Assembly (NCBI RefSeq): GCF_008704495.1
Contig: NZ_CP023699.1
Location: 372,001-436,000 of the forward strand
DNA length: 64,000 nucleotides
Origin: Streptomyces kanamyceticus
Lineage (GTDB): Bacteria > Actinomycetota > Actinomycetes > Streptomycetales > Streptomycetaceae
Direction of reading: 5' to 3'
The translations under genes and the position numbers were made by a program. Shown here piece by piece: positions 27,550 through 40,183 of this stretch. The notes below the pieces were generated by a model that was not told where the DNA came from, did not search any database, and saw nothing but the letters and a program-made list of their open reading frames with translations. Numbering within the stretch: the stretch's first letter is position 1; the number at the start of each line of letters is the position of its first letter.

Positions 27550-28344
27550 TCACACCCGCAGCACCTCCGGTCCAAGCACTGCGTAGCGCCGGGCCTCGGT
27601 CGGCGACAGCCGGGTGTCGGTGACGATCGCCTCGAAGGAGCGCGCATCGGCGAAGCGGCAGAAGCTCACCGCACCGAACTTGGAGTACACCCCGGAGAAG
27701 ACCCTCCTGCGCGAGACGCGCATCGCCTGCCGCTTGACCGCGCCGACCGTCGGGTCGGGGGTGGTCAGACCGTGTTCGCGGGAGATGCCGTTGGCGCCCA
27801 CGTAGGCCAGGTCGATGACGAACTCGGACAGCATCTGCGCCGCCCAGTGGTCGACGGTGGCCATCGTGCGGCCCCGGACCCGGCCGCCGAGGAGCAGCAC
27901 GGTGGCCCGCGGCCTGGTCGCCAGGGCTTGGGCGGTGGCGAGCGACGCGGTGATCACGGTGAGCGACCGGTCGTCGGGCAGCGCCTCGGCGATCAGCTGC
28001 GGGGTGTAGCCCTCATCGATGAAGACCGTCTCGGCATCCCCCAGGAGTTTCGCGGCGGCCGCCGCGATCCGTTCCTTCTCCACGACGTGCATCCCGGTGC
28101 GGAACTCCAGCGTGGTCCCAAAACCCCTGTTCTCCACCGGATACGCGCCCCCGTGCGTGCGCCGCACCAGGCCGCGCCGCTCCAGCGCGCTCAGGTCGCG
28201 CCGCACCGTCTCCTTGGACACCCCGAGGTCAGCGGCGATCGCGGTGACGTCGACGGACCCCGCTCGCCTGGCGCTGATCACTATGCGGCGGCGCCGGTCC
28301 TCGCCCTCCCCGGCGACCGCCCGGCCCATGACTGTATCCCCCAT
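27550..28344 (-). CDS. DeoR/GlpR-family transcriptional regulator
   Basis: A 264-residue regulator. The N-terminal winged helix-turn-helix has the DeoR signature VTAIAADLGVSKETVRRDLSALERRGLVRRTHGGAY (residues ~33-68). The C-terminal sugar-phosphate-sensor domain shows VFIDEGYTPQLIAEAL, LLGGRVRGRTMATV and YVGANGIS. Such proteins usually repress sugar-metabolism operons and respond to a phosphorylated sugar. Two starts are possible (28344 with gggaggg, or 28329 with gggga). It is divergent from the SARP gene at 28526, so it may regulate it. The nearby operon for sugar- or cyclitol-phosphate conversion fits a sugar-phosphate ligand. Confidence 0.85.
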   Translation of the reverse strand: MGDTVMGRAVAGEGEDRRRRIVISARRAGSVDVTAIAADLGVSKETVRRDLSALERRGLVRRTHGGAYPVENRGFGTTLEFRTGMHVVEKERIAAAAAKLLGDAETVFIDEGYTPQLIAEALPDDRSLTVITASLATAQALATRPRATVLLLGGRVRGRTMATVDHWAAQMLSEFVIDLAYVGANGISREHGLTTPDPTVGAVKRQAMRVSRRRVFSGVYSKFGAVSFCRFADARSFEAIVTDTRLSPTEARRYAVLGPEVLRV

Positions 28345-28525
28345 ATGTAGCCCTCCCCCGTGTCAACTTCAGCCGACCCCTAGGCACACGTGTGATTCCG
28401 CCCGTCGCATCGTCGCGAGCGTAGATGAGGTGGTGTGTCGAAAAGGTGTCGAAAAGGGCTTCGTTGCGGACTCGGCCGCTGCTGTGACCGGGCGGTCACC
28501 GCAGGTCCGACTACAGTCTCTGACT

Positions 28526-31422
28526 ATGCGGTTCACAGTGCTCGGACCGGTAAGGGCATGGCGAGGCGACACCGAGCTCGCTCTGGGTCCGCCCAAGCAG
28601 CGGGCGCTGCTGGCGCTCCTGTTGGTACGGGCGGGCTCACCGGTGAGCCTGAGCGACATGGTGGACGTACTGTGGCCGCAGGGTCCGCCCAAGAGCGCGA
28701 CGAACGTCGTGCGCCACCATGTGGGCTCACTGCGGCGCCTGTTGGCCCCGGAGACGCCGACGGGCGAAGACAGGGCGGTCGGAACGGTTGCCCGCTACTC
28801 CGGAGGCTATCGCCTCGACCCCCAGACCGGCGGTCTGGACCTGCTGGTCTTCCGCCGCTTGGCGGCGCGGGCCAGGCAGGCGGCGAGCGAAGGCTCACCG
28901 AAGACCGCGACCGACCTGTACGACGAAGCGCTGGCGCTGTGGCGCGGGCCGATCGCCGACGGTGTCCCCGCGGACATCCGCGGGCACCCGGTGTTCACGG
29001 CCATCGACGACGAGTGTGTCAGCGTCGTACGCGACGCCGCCGTCGACGCCCTGACGGCTGGTACGCCGGATCGCGTCCTCGCCCCGCTACGCCGGGCCAC
29101 CACCAGCCATCCTCTGGACGAGCCGCTCCAGGCTCGTCTGGTGCTCGTTCTCGCCGCCGCCGGGCGCCGGGCCGAGGCACTCGCGACCTACCGCGCCGTA
29201 CGAGACCGACTGGCCGAGGAGCTGGGCATCGCTCCCGGGCGCGAGCTGACGGAGGCACATCAGCGCGTGCTCGACCAGGACCCCTCCGACGTATGGCGAT
29301 CCGGTACGCCCCCGGGGCCGGACAGCGGCGACGCACCAGCGCCCCGTCGCCGCCCGCGAGCCGAAACGCCGTCCGGAGCCCGCACTCCGGCGCCCCATCC
29401 CGCGCAACTCCCCGCCGACCTGCCGGTTTTTGCCGGGCGCCGCAGCGAACTCGCCCGCGCCTTAGCCCTGTTGCCCGAGCTCGACCATCCCGCCGCCACT
29501 CCCGAGGCCACGGTGATCACCACGATCGAGGGGATGGCGGGCGTCGGCAAGACGTCTTTGGCCGTGCACTGGGCCCACCGCGTCGCCCACCGCTTCCCGG
29601 ACGGCCAGCTCTACGCGAACCTGCGGGGCTTCGATCCTGCTGGTGCCGCTGTGGAGCCTGGCGATGTCCTGCGCGCCTTCCTCCATGGCTTGAGCGTGCA
29701 TCCGCACGACATGCCTGCGGGCCCCGACGCCCAAGCCGGCCTCTACCGAAGCCTGTTGACGCATCGTCGCGTGCTGGTCCTGCTCGACAACGCCCGCGAC
29801 TCCGCACAGGTACGGCCCCTCCTCCCCGGTTCACCCGGCTCGCTCGTCATCGTCACAAGCCGCAGACGACTGCAGGGCCTGATCACCGCCGACGGCGCCC
29901 ACTCCCTCACCCTGGGTCCGCTCGGTGACGCCGAAGCACGCGAGGTCCTGGCCCAGCGGATCGGCGCACAGCGGATCGCCGCCGAACCGGCCGCCGTCGA
30001 GGCCGTCATCGCCCTGTGCGGCCGATTACCCCTGGCCCTCGTCATCGTGGCAGCGCACTCCACCGCGGGCCCCGGCCTCCCACTGGCATCGATCGCCGCC
30101 GAACTGCGCGCGGGCCACGGCAGTCTGGACGCCTTCTCCGGTGACGAGGCCGACGTCCGGGCCGTGTTCTCCTGGTCCCACCGGGCACTCACCCCGTGGC
30201 CACCCGGCTGTTCCGACTCCTGGCACTCCATCCCGGCCCCGACGTCTCCCGGTCCGCCGCGACGAGCCTGACCGCTCTGAGGCCGGGCGAGGCCCGCGCG
30301 GCACTGACCGCCCTGGTCCGCTCCCACCTGTTGATCGAGCACGCGACGGGCCGCTACACCAGCCACGACCTGCTGCGTGCCTATGCGGACGAACTCCTCT
30401 ACGCGGAGGAGAGCGAGCAAGGGCGCCGAGAGGCACTCGGGCGACTCCTCGACCATGTCCTGCGTACCGCACAAGCCGCGGTCGACCTGCTCTTCCCGCA
30501 TCGCGTCGAACGCGAGACGCCGCCCCCGTGCCGCGCGGGCAGCGCACCCGAGCCCCTCACGGGACGGGAGTCCGCCGCCGCATGGCTCACCGTCGAACTT
30601 CCGGGGCTGCTCGCCCTGATCGAACGCGCCGCTACCTGCGGATTCCCCGTCCATGCCTGGCAGTTGGCGCTGGCGCTTGAGCTCTTCCTGGACCGGCGAG
30701 GCCTCAGGGAGGAACAGATCACCGTACAGCGCGTGGCCCTGGCGGCGGCCGAGCGCCACGACGACCGGCTCGGGCGGGCCCACCTCCATCGCACGCTGGG
30801 CTTCGCCCTGCACCGCATCGGCGTGGACTCCGAGGCCGCGTCCCACCTCGGCAGCGCGCTGGACCTGTTCACCGCCCTCGGCCACAGCGACGGCCAGGCC
30901 CGTACGCTACGAAGCCTCGCCTTCCTGGCCAACAGCCGCGCGTGCCACCAGGAAGCCCTGGAGCACTACGCCCAGGCCCTCGCCCACTACCGCGCGACGG
31001 ACGACCTCAGCAGGCAGGCCGGCGTGTTCAACGAGATCGGCTGGACCCACATCCTGCGCGGCGAGCACCACGAGGCCCTGGCCCAGTGCACCACGGCCGT
31101 CGCCCTGCACCAGAAGACCGGAGACATCAACGGCGAGGCCGCCGCCTGGGACAGCCTCGGATACGCCCATCACCATCTCAGGCAGCACGCACACGCCCTG
31201 GACTGCTACCGCCAGGCCCTCGTCCTCTTCCGGGAGATCGGCGACCGCGCCCTTGAGGCAGACACTCTCGGCCACATCGGCGACACCCTGCACGAACAGG
31301 GCAATCACACTGCCGCACGGTCCAGTTGGGGGCAGGCCGCAGCGATCCTTGCCGAGTGGGGCCACCCCGACACCTGTCAACTGCTGAAGAAGTTGCGGGA
31401 CGCGGCAGCGGATCCTCCCTGA
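28526..31422 (+). pseudogene. AfsR/SARP-type pathway regulator with one frameshift
   Basis: If one base is restored near 30190-30200 this is a ~965-residue regulator. Residues 1-95 are an OmpR-type DNA-binding domain (MRFTVLGPVRAWRG to LRRLL) and 95-245 the BTAD domain (RPLDEPLQARLVLVLAAAGR-like). Residues ~300-560 form an NB-ARC ATPase with Walker A GMAGVGKTSLA, VLLDNARD and GRLPLAL. The second frame (from ATRLFRLLALHPG, 30196 on) gives winged-helix and TPR repeats. The first frame ends with unrelated residues at 30271. The flanking sequence is undamaged, so a consensus error in the run around ctcaccccgtgg is possible; otherwise the regulator loses its sensor half. AfsR-type SARPs activate biosynthetic clusters, fitting the genes to the right. 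Confidence 0.82.
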
Positions 31423-31567
31423 GGACGCCCACATGTCCGCTCTCGCCGCCACCGGCGGCGGTCAGCGACGCTCGGCATGCCCCTTTCGCAGCACGTTCTG
31501 AACAGATCGCGGCGTGTACGTACCGTCGCGACCGTCCCCAGAACGGTCGGAACGGAACCCAGTGGCT

Positions 31568-33907
<2,340 letters not shown>

Positions 33908-34662
33908 GGCGTTCCCTTCTTGGTGACGGTCGGTGGCTGTTGGTCGCTAGGCGAAAAGGCCGAGTCGATGAGCAGACACAGGAAGGAAGCCCTCGGGAGC
34001 AGCAGGTACCCAGGAGGGGCGCATCCACGACGAGCGGCTCGATCACAGGGAGTCTCGCAGCCGGGGGTTGCAAGCGACTGGCACGGAGCACGAGCGAAGC
34101 ACCGAGCGCGCTGCAAGCGCTGCCACGACTGCCGTCTGGAGTGCCCACGTCCGCCATCCCTCGGCCCCGTTGCGGTCTCCTGCGGATGAGTTCCTAGGAG
34201 CAGCCCGTACGCACGACGACACGGCGAGGTGTCAGCCGTCGCCGGGGCCGGATGGGGGCGGCCCCGGCGACGGCTCGCGACGCCCCGCGTCCGTGCGGCC
34301 GACCACCAGCGTCGGCCGAGGTCCGCGCCGCCCGTTCAGAGCCGGTGCGCGGTTCGCACGGATCCCCATGATCCGCATGGGGTGCCTGTTTTCAGGCCAT
34401 ACCACCCAACTGTCGCCTCGTCACACCTCTCGCGACCCTTACATTGAGAGACGCGTCAAAGCGTGATCTGACACGTGATGGCCCTGCGGAGAGGGAGCGG
34501 ATGGCTTCGTCGGAGCAAACTGCCGCAGGGCACGACAGCCCGGTTCCACGCCGTCGGGGAGCCGACCCGTTCGAGCCTCAGCCTTACACCGCTCCCCCAG
34601 CGAAATGTGGCGGATGGGCCTCTTCACCAGCTGAATCGCCCCTCAACGCTCGGGAGACTTCG
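33908..34662. other. 755-base interval with no gene, one strong hairpin
   Basis: It separates the divergently oriented KAS III and methyltransferase genes. No frame has motifs or a good start. A 16-bp perfect hairpin at 34234-34275 is the only clear structure. The size suggests a lost gene plus two promoters. Confidence 0.55.
34234..34275. terminator. 16-bp perfect hairpin in gene-free DNA
   Basis: Arms 34234-34249 and 34260-34275 (agccgtcgccggggcc and its exact complement) flank a 10-base loop. It looks like a strong terminator, but no intact gene ends just before it on either strand. Confidence 0.6.
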
Positions 34663-35535
34663 ATGCCCCACGAACGATCCGCGCACCACACCGTCCCGGC
34701 GTCACCCGACACCGGTCGGCTCTCCGACGAGGACGCCCCTGAGACCGTGGTCGGCGACGCCCAGTCCGAGATCGTGGACGGTGCGGCTGTCGACGGCAAC
34801 ATCCACGTCGGCTACTGGGACGACGCCACGGACCACCGCTCCCTCGACCAGGCCACCGACCGGCTCACCGACCTCGTGGCGGGGTGCCTCGCCGCCGCTC
34901 CTGGCAGGCGCCTGCTGGACGTCGGCTGCGGAACCGGGCGGCCCGCCCTGCGCATCGCCCGGGCCACCGGCGCCGACGTCTCGGGCATCTCGATCAGCGA
35001 TGAGGATGTCGAACTCGCGCGAACCCGGGCGGACGCCGCGACGCTCGCCGACCGGGTGGACTTTCGGCACGCGGACGCCTGCGTACTGCCCTTCGAAGCC
35101 GCGTCCTTCGACGGCGCCTGGGCGATCGAGTCGATGATGCACATCGGCGACCGGACCACCGCCATCGCCGAGATCGCCCGGACCCTGCGCCCCGGTAGCC
35201 CGCTGGTCATCACCGATGTGCTGCTCCGGTCGCCGGTGTCCGGAGACTCCGCGGAGCTGGTGCGTCAGACGTGCCGGGCGTTCGGGTCCCCCTCGCTGCC
35301 CGAACCGGCAGAGCTCCGCACGGCTCTCGACCGCGCCGGTCTGGAGTTGGTGGAGTTCAACGACATCGGGGAGCACGTCCGGCCCACCTATCAGGCGTTC
35401 GCCGATGCCTTCGACGGCGTTTCGCCCTCCGGCGATGACCGTCACTACGAGTTCTTCAACTCCACGCGCTCCCTTCCCCGGTTCGGCGCGCTCCCCCAGA
35501 TCGGCTACGTCTTCCTGGTCGCCCGTCGTCCGTGA
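34663..35535 (+). CDS. SAM-dependent methyltransferase (class I)
   Basis: A 290-residue Rossmann-fold methyltransferase. Motif I LLDVGCGTGRPALRIA (residues ~80-95), ISISDEDVELARTRAD (motif II), AWAIESMMHIGDR (motif IV region) and the late LPQIGYVFLVARRP are clear. The upstream HVGYWDD resembles the N-terminal lid of sugar- and polyketide-O-methyltransferases of antibiotic clusters. ATG 34663 has gggag seven bases upstream; the frame is open to 34444 but without domain sequence. It stands apart from the operon beginning at 36168 by 630 bases and may have its own promoter. Confidence 0.85.
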   Translation: MPHERSAHHTVPASPDTGRLSDEDAPETVVGDAQSEIVDGAAVDGNIHVGYWDDATDHRSLDQATDRLTDLVAGCLAAAPGRRLLDVGCGTGRPALRIARATGADVSGISISDEDVELARTRADAATLADRVDFRHADACVLPFEAASFDGAWAIESMMHIGDRTTAIAEIARTLRPGSPLVITDVLLRSPVSGDSAELVRQTCRAFGSPSLPEPAELRTALDRAGLELVEFNDIGEHVRPTYQAFADAFDGVSPSGDDRHYEFFNSTRSLPRFGALPQIGYVFLVARRP

Positions 35536-36167
35536 ACGCGTAGCCCGCTCGAGGCAGCCGGCCCGCCCCGCGACGAGCGGAAAATCTGGCCAACATATTC
35601 AACCGTGAAACGTTCAACAGTGGCAAGAAAAATGATTCCCCGGGAGAAGGGAGACCACAAAACTTCGTCACCCGCCGACAAGGCAGACCAAGACGATGGC
35701 GGCCCGCAGCTCCGAGCGGGCCGCCCGGGCATCCGCATCCGAACGAAGGCACGACACCCACCGGCCCCATAACCCTCACCATATGGCGTGACGTCACGTC
35801 AAGAAGAAGTTGAGGCGTCCTAAGCCTTCTGCGAATCCGTGCACCCCACAGGTCTCCAGGTATTGTCCAGGGAGGAAACGTGGGCCAGATTGCTATCACG
35901 ATCTGCAAGCGATTCAGGCCACTGCGGCTTTCCCTTTTTGGTTGCTCGACTCCATACATTTTTACCCGGCGCACGCGATTCCAGCGTGCAGGTGAAGTGG
36001 GGGACCTGCCTGAACGCGGTAAACAGCTGACGTGACGGAGATGGCCGACCCCCGCCCCATGGACGCCACCTCTACCCCGAGTGCTGGACGTCGTCGCTGG
36101 AAATCCGCAAGCCTTCCTGACCACCCGCGCAATCCTCAAATGATATTCCGCGAGGGAGAATTTCCGC
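35536..36167. other. 630-base intergenic region before the biosynthetic operon
   Basis: No gene is supported. The base composition is lower in GC than its neighbours in places (for example ttttggttgctcgactc). A 12-base palindrome, cgtgacgtcacg, lies at 35787-35798. This DNA probably contains the operon promoter and binding sites for a pathway regulator. Confidence 0.55.
35787..35798. promoter_or_regulatory. Palindrome CGTGACGTCACG, possible operator
   Basis: A perfect 12-base palindrome about 370 bases upstream of the Gfo/Idh gene and 250 bases after the methyltransferase stop. The binding protein is unknown. Confidence 0.3.
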
Positions 36168-37184
36168 ATGCCCAGCGACAGGTCAGAGAACGTGCGTCCA
36201 CGACCGCGAGTCCTGGTGGTCGGATTTGCTGGGCATCAAGGAAAGGAGTACCTGCCGATCGTGCGGGAGAGTGCGGACGTCGTCGGCGGCGTCGACCCCG
36301 CCCCCGCGGCCTCATCACTCGCCGACGAGTCGGGATTCCCGCACTACGACACCCTCGGTGAGGCACTCGAATCAGCCGACTTCGACGCCGCGGTGGTCAC
36401 CGTGCCGCACAGCGAGCACTTCCCCGTCAGTACGAAACTCCTGGCACACGGCAGGCACGTCATCAAGGAAAAGCCGTTCGCCATCACCGAACAGGAAGCC
36501 CGGCACCTCATCCACCTGTCGCAGAAGGCCGACCGCAGCGTCTTCACGCTGCTGCAACGGAACTTCAGCCCGGTGTTCCGGTTCGCCCAGGAGAACCTCG
36601 CACGGGTCGGGGAGCCCTACTGGTTCTCGTACGACTACCACTTCAACCTGGCTCACCCGACCACGGGTTGGCGTGCCTCCAGAGAGCAGGCGATGGGCGG
36701 TGTGCTCCTCGACATGGGCTACCACCTAGTCGACGTGCTCACCGGAATGTTCCCCGAACCCTCGCGGGTGCACTCCGCCTTCGTGCACCACTACCAGGAG
36801 ATGCGGGACCGTCGGCTGGAGGATCTCGTCAGCCTCATGTGCAGCTATCCCTCTACGGGGCTCGCGGGCTCACTACGCGTCTCACGCCACAACTACGAGA
36901 AGGTGGAACACCTCTGTGTGCTCGGCACGAAGGGCGCGCTGAACGTCACCCCCGGGGCCGCCGTCCTGCACTCCATCGGAGGGCTGCCGTTGGAGCGCCG
37001 CACCTGGAAAGGCCCCAAGACCGACGCCGTGCGATCCATGATCGCCCACCACCTGGGACACCTGAACGACCATCACTACCGCCAGGACCACCTCCGGCGT
37101 CAACTCGCCGTCGTGCGCACGATCAACGGGATCTACCGGGATCGACTGCGTGAGCAGGACCGACTCGCCGACCGGTGCGCCTGA
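36168..37184 (+). CDS. Gfo/Idh/MocA-family NAD(P)-dependent oxidoreductase
   Basis: A 338-residue dehydrogenase. The N-terminal Rossmann domain starts RVLVVGFAGHQGKEYLP, with the family signature EKP at residues 101-103 (IKEKPF) supplying the catalytic Lys. The C-terminal domain has GGVLLDMGYHLVDVL with the His expected near the active site. Members oxidise ring hydroxyls of sugars, sugar phosphates or inositols. It starts the plus-strand operon, followed at 87 bp by a DegT aminotransferase, an arrangement that usually makes a 3-keto intermediate for transamination, as NtdC does in kanosamine synthesis. ATG 36168 has gagggaga nine bases upstream. Confidence 0.87.
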   Translation: MPSDRSENVRPRPRVLVVGFAGHQGKEYLPIVRESADVVGGVDPAPAASSLADESGFPHYDTLGEALESADFDAAVVTVPHSEHFPVSTKLLAHGRHVIKEKPFAITEQEARHLIHLSQKADRSVFTLLQRNFSPVFRFAQENLARVGEPYWFSYDYHFNLAHPTTGWRASREQAMGGVLLDMGYHLVDVLTGMFPEPSRVHSAFVHHYQEMRDRRLEDLVSLMCSYPSTGLAGSLRVSRHNYEKVEHLCVLGTKGALNVTPGAAVLHSIGGLPLERRTWKGPKTDAVRSMIAHHLGHLNDHHYRQDHLRRQLAVVRTINGIYRDRLREQDRLADRCA

Positions 37185-37271
37185 CGCTCGTGCGATCCGA
37201 ACCCGGACACCCCTGCCGGTTCCCCTGTCCGGCACCGGGCCCAAGACCACCCGCGGGAGCAGGAAGGACCT

Positions 37272-38561
37272 ATGACGACCGCCGACACGCTCGCCCTCCT
37301 CGGAGGCAGCCCCGCCATCGACCGGCCGCTTCCCCACGAGATCTGGCCGCCCCGCGCGGACGAGGCCGAACTGGCCGCGCTCACCGAGCAACGGCAGACC
37401 GACATCTCCATCAAGGGCAACAGCGGCCCCATCGGCCAACTCGAAGCCGAGTTCCTGGCCTTCCTGGATCACGGCGTGCGCTACGCCGTCGCGTTCAACT
37501 CCGGCACCAGCGCCTTGCTCGCCGCCTACTTCGCCCTCGGCGTCCGCGAGGGCACCGAGGTCGTGGGCCCCGCGCTGACCTATCACGCGGCACTCAGCCC
37601 CGTCTTCGTGCTGCGCGGCGACGTGGTCCTGGCCGACATCGACCCCGCCAGCCGCGGCCTGGACCCCAAGGCCCTGGAAGCGGCGATCACCGACAGGACC
37701 CGGGTCGTCACCGTGGTCCACCAGTGGGGCCACCCCTGCGACATGGACGCCATCCTTCAGATCGCCGAACGCCACGGGCTGCGCGTCCTAGAGGACTGCT
37801 CGCACGCCCACGGCAGTCGCTACAAGGGCAGGCCGGTCGGCACCTTCGGCGACGCCGCGGTCTTCTCCCTCCAGGCCAACAAGGCCGTATACGCGGGCGA
37901 GGGCGGCATCCTCGTCACCGACGACGCGCGGATACAGGACCGCGCCACCCTCCTGGGCCACTATCGCGACCGCTCCCGCGACGCGGTCGTCGACGAGGAA
38001 CTGCGTGCCCACTGGGTCACCGGCTTCGGTCTGAAACTGCGGATGTCGCCGTTCAACGCGGTCGTCGCCCGGCACTCCCTCGCCGCGTTCCCCGCGCGCA
38101 TGGAAGCCCGCCACCGCTGCCTCAACCACTTCGGCGAACTGCTGCGCGAGGTCGACTACCTGGAGCCCGTGCGGGTCCCCGACCACGTCGACATGGGCGC
38201 CTGGTACGGCTACAAGCCGCTCTACCGGCCCCAGGCGCTCGGCGGCGTGCCCCGCTCCGTACTCATCGACGCGCTGCGCGCCGAGGGCATGGAGGTCGGA
38301 GCGCCCTCCGGCCCACAGCTGTCCACCCTGCCGCTGTACGCCCGCGCCGAGAATCCGCTCTTCCCTGGCACCTCCAAGCGCGGCAACGCACCCGAGCCCG
38401 GCTCGCACGCCGCACATGTCGAGGCGCACGCGCTGTCCCTGCCCACCTTCACCGACTGGCCCCAGGACGTGGCGCTCATCGAGGCGTACGCCGAAGCCTT
38501 CCGCAAGATCGGCCGCCACCGGGAAGCACTCGCGCGATACGCGGCCGGGATGGCCCGATGA
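37272..38561 (+). CDS. DegT/DnrJ/EryC1/StrS-family PLP aminotransferase
   Basis: A 429-residue fold-type I aminotransferase. The PLP lysine is Lys204 in FSLQANKAVYAGEGG, the aspartate that pairs with the pyridine N is in LEDCSHAHGSRYKG, and FNSGTSALLAAYFALG binds phosphate. The opening LALLGGSPAIDRPLP is typical of the sub-group acting on keto-cyclitols and 3-keto sugars (StsC/AHBA-synthase type). It most likely aminates the product of the preceding dehydrogenase with Glu or Gln as donor. A ribosome site (gcaggaagg) precedes ATG 37272. Its stop overlaps the next start (ATGA). Confidence 0.9.
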   Translation: MTTADTLALLGGSPAIDRPLPHEIWPPRADEAELAALTEQRQTDISIKGNSGPIGQLEAEFLAFLDHGVRYAVAFNSGTSALLAAYFALGVREGTEVVGPALTYHAALSPVFVLRGDVVLADIDPASRGLDPKALEAAITDRTRVVTVVHQWGHPCDMDAILQIAERHGLRVLEDCSHAHGSRYKGRPVGTFGDAAVFSLQANKAVYAGEGGILVTDDARIQDRATLLGHYRDRSRDAVVDEELRAHWVTGFGLKLRMSPFNAVVARHSLAAFPARMEARHRCLNHFGELLREVDYLEPVRVPDHVDMGAWYGYKPLYRPQALGGVPRSVLIDALRAEGMEVGAPSGPQLSTLPLYARAENPLFPGTSKRGNAPEPGSHAAHVEAHALSLPTFTDWPQDVALIEAYAEAFRKIGRHREALARYAAGMAR

Positions 38562-39280
38562 CCCACACCAGCGGAGAGGTAGTAGAGACCATGACAGTCG
38601 AGGAGTCCCCCGAGACCGTGGCCCAGGTCCTCCAGCACGCCCTCGTGGGTGAGGACCTGCCGGACTCCTTCACCTTGTTGGGGCAGGAATGGAGCCTGCA
38701 CCGAGGCGTGTTCCCCAGCACCCTGAGCGCCGCCACCGAGGTGCTGGCCTCGATGGTGCCCTACCCCAAGGGCGGATCCCTCCTGGAGGTCGGCTGCGGT
38801 ACAGGGGTCATCTCCGTGACCGCCGCGCTCGAGGGCTGTGCCTCCGTCACCGCACTGGACATCAACGAAAAAGCAGTGGCCAACACGGCCGCCAACATCG
38901 AGCGGCACGGCGTGGGCGACCGCGTGCGCGTCCTCCACAGCGACATGTACGAGGCCCTTGAGCCCACCGACCGGTTCGACGCGATCTTCTGGAACGTGCC
39001 CTGGACGTACGTGGAGGACGGCTTCCCGCTCTCCACGGACCTGCACTCCGCCGTCTTCGACCCCGGCTACCAGGGCCAGTCCCGCTACATCGCCGGCGCC
39101 CATGCACATCTGACCGACGGCGGTCGACTACTGATCGGCACCGCCGACCTCGGCGACCGCGCACGGCTCGACTCCATCGCCGAGAAGGCGGGCATGCGGG
39201 TCGACATGCTGGACCGCGTGCGCCGGATCGAGGAAGTGCGGGTCATGGAGTACCACCTGCTGGAACTGCACGCGAAGTGA
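38558..39280 (+). CDS. SAM-dependent methyltransferase, PrmC/HemK-like
   Basis: A 240-residue class I methyltransferase with motif I LLEVGCGTGVISVTAAL and VTALDINEKAVANTAANIERHG. In place of the usual (D/N)PPY of N-methyltransferases it has NVPW (FWNVPWTY). This suggests methylation of an amine or amide nitrogen, fitting its place after the aminotransferase, but O-methylation is not excluded. ATG 38558 gives an ATGA overlap with the aminotransferase; ATG 38591 with a more distant ggagagg is an alternative that would shorten the protein by 11 residues. Confidence 0.8.
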   Translation: MTHTSGEVVETMTVEESPETVAQVLQHALVGEDLPDSFTLLGQEWSLHRGVFPSTLSAATEVLASMVPYPKGGSLLEVGCGTGVISVTAALEGCASVTALDINEKAVANTAANIERHGVGDRVRVLHSDMYEALEPTDRFDAIFWNVPWTYVEDGFPLSTDLHSAVFDPGYQGQSRYIAGAHAHLTDGGRLLIGTADLGDRARLDSIAEKAGMRVDMLDRVRRIEEVRVMEYHLLELHAK

Positions 39281-39358
39281 TCCGGCAGCCCTCAACACTC
39301 CGCCCGAATCACCGAGGACTGAACCCCGGAGCCCACGACGTGTGCAATGAGGCGCCCT

Positions 39359-40183
39359 ATGTCACGACATGACGATCTCGAACTGGCTCTGCGACTCGCC
39401 GACATCGCCGACCACATCACCAGCCGCCGCTTCCAAGCCCTTGACCTGCGGATCCAGGAGAAGCCGGATCGTACGCCCGTGACCGACGCCGACACCGCGG
39501 TCGAGTCGGCCGTACGCGAGATGCTCAAGTCCACGCTCCCGGACGACGCCTTCGCCGGGGAGGAGACCGGCGGCTCCGTCGCGGCCGGGCGCACCTGGAT
39601 GATCGACCCCATCGACGGCACCAAGAACTTCCTGCGCGGAGTGCCGGTCTGGGCCACGCTGATCTCCTTGCTGGAGGACGGCAGGCCCACCGTCGGTGTG
39701 ATCAGTGCCCCTGCCCTGCACAGCCGCTGGTGGGCAGCGGCCGGACGGGGCGCCTGGCTGCGGCGCGGGGCGGTCGACAGCGCTCCCCTGCGCCTGCGGG
39801 TCTCCGGCAACACCCGCCTCGACCAGGCTTATCTGTCCACCACCAGCACACGTACCTGGGACACCTTCCACTCACGCGAGGCGTATCTGCGCTTGGCCGA
39901 AGCCTGCTGGGAGGATCGTGCGTTCGGAGACTTCCTCCAACACTGCATGGTCGCCGAGGGAACCCTCGACGTCGCGGCCGAACCCGTCGTGAATCCCTGG
40001 GACATCACCGCCGTGCAGGTCCTGGTCGAGGAGGCCGGTGGTGTCTGTACCGATCTCCTGGGCGCCTCGCCCCAGGGCGGCACCGGTGCCTTGTCCGCCA
40101 ATCCGCAGTTGCACCGGCTCTCCCTGAAAATCCTCAGAGAAACGGACCATCATGCTGATTCTCTCCTTGAAGGAAGGCCATGA
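39359..40183 (+). CDS. Inositol-monophosphatase-family phosphatase (HisN-like)
   Basis: A 274-residue Mg-dependent phosphatase. The metal-binding blocks are TPVTDADTAVE, AGEETGG, WMIDPIDGTKNFLRGVPVWATLISL and NPWDITAVQVLVEEAGG. The closest remembered relatives are actinobacterial histidinol-phosphate phosphatases (HisN); here, in an operon without his genes, it probably removes phosphate from the amino sugar or aminocyclitol made by the two upstream enzymes. ATG 39359 follows gagg at six bases and gives the family start MSRHDDLELALRLAD; ATG 39347 is the alternative. The 3' end overlaps the carbamoyltransferase start by 32 bases. Confidence 0.85.
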   Translation: MSRHDDLELALRLADIADHITSRRFQALDLRIQEKPDRTPVTDADTAVESAVREMLKSTLPDDAFAGEETGGSVAAGRTWMIDPIDGTKNFLRGVPVWATLISLLEDGRPTVGVISAPALHSRWWAAAGRGAWLRRGAVDSAPLRLRVSGNTRLDQAYLSTTSTRTWDTFHSREAYLRLAEACWEDRAFGDFLQHCMVAEGTLDVAAEPVVNPWDITAVQVLVEEAGGVCTDLLGASPQGGTGALSANPQLHRLSLKILRETDHHADSLLEGRP

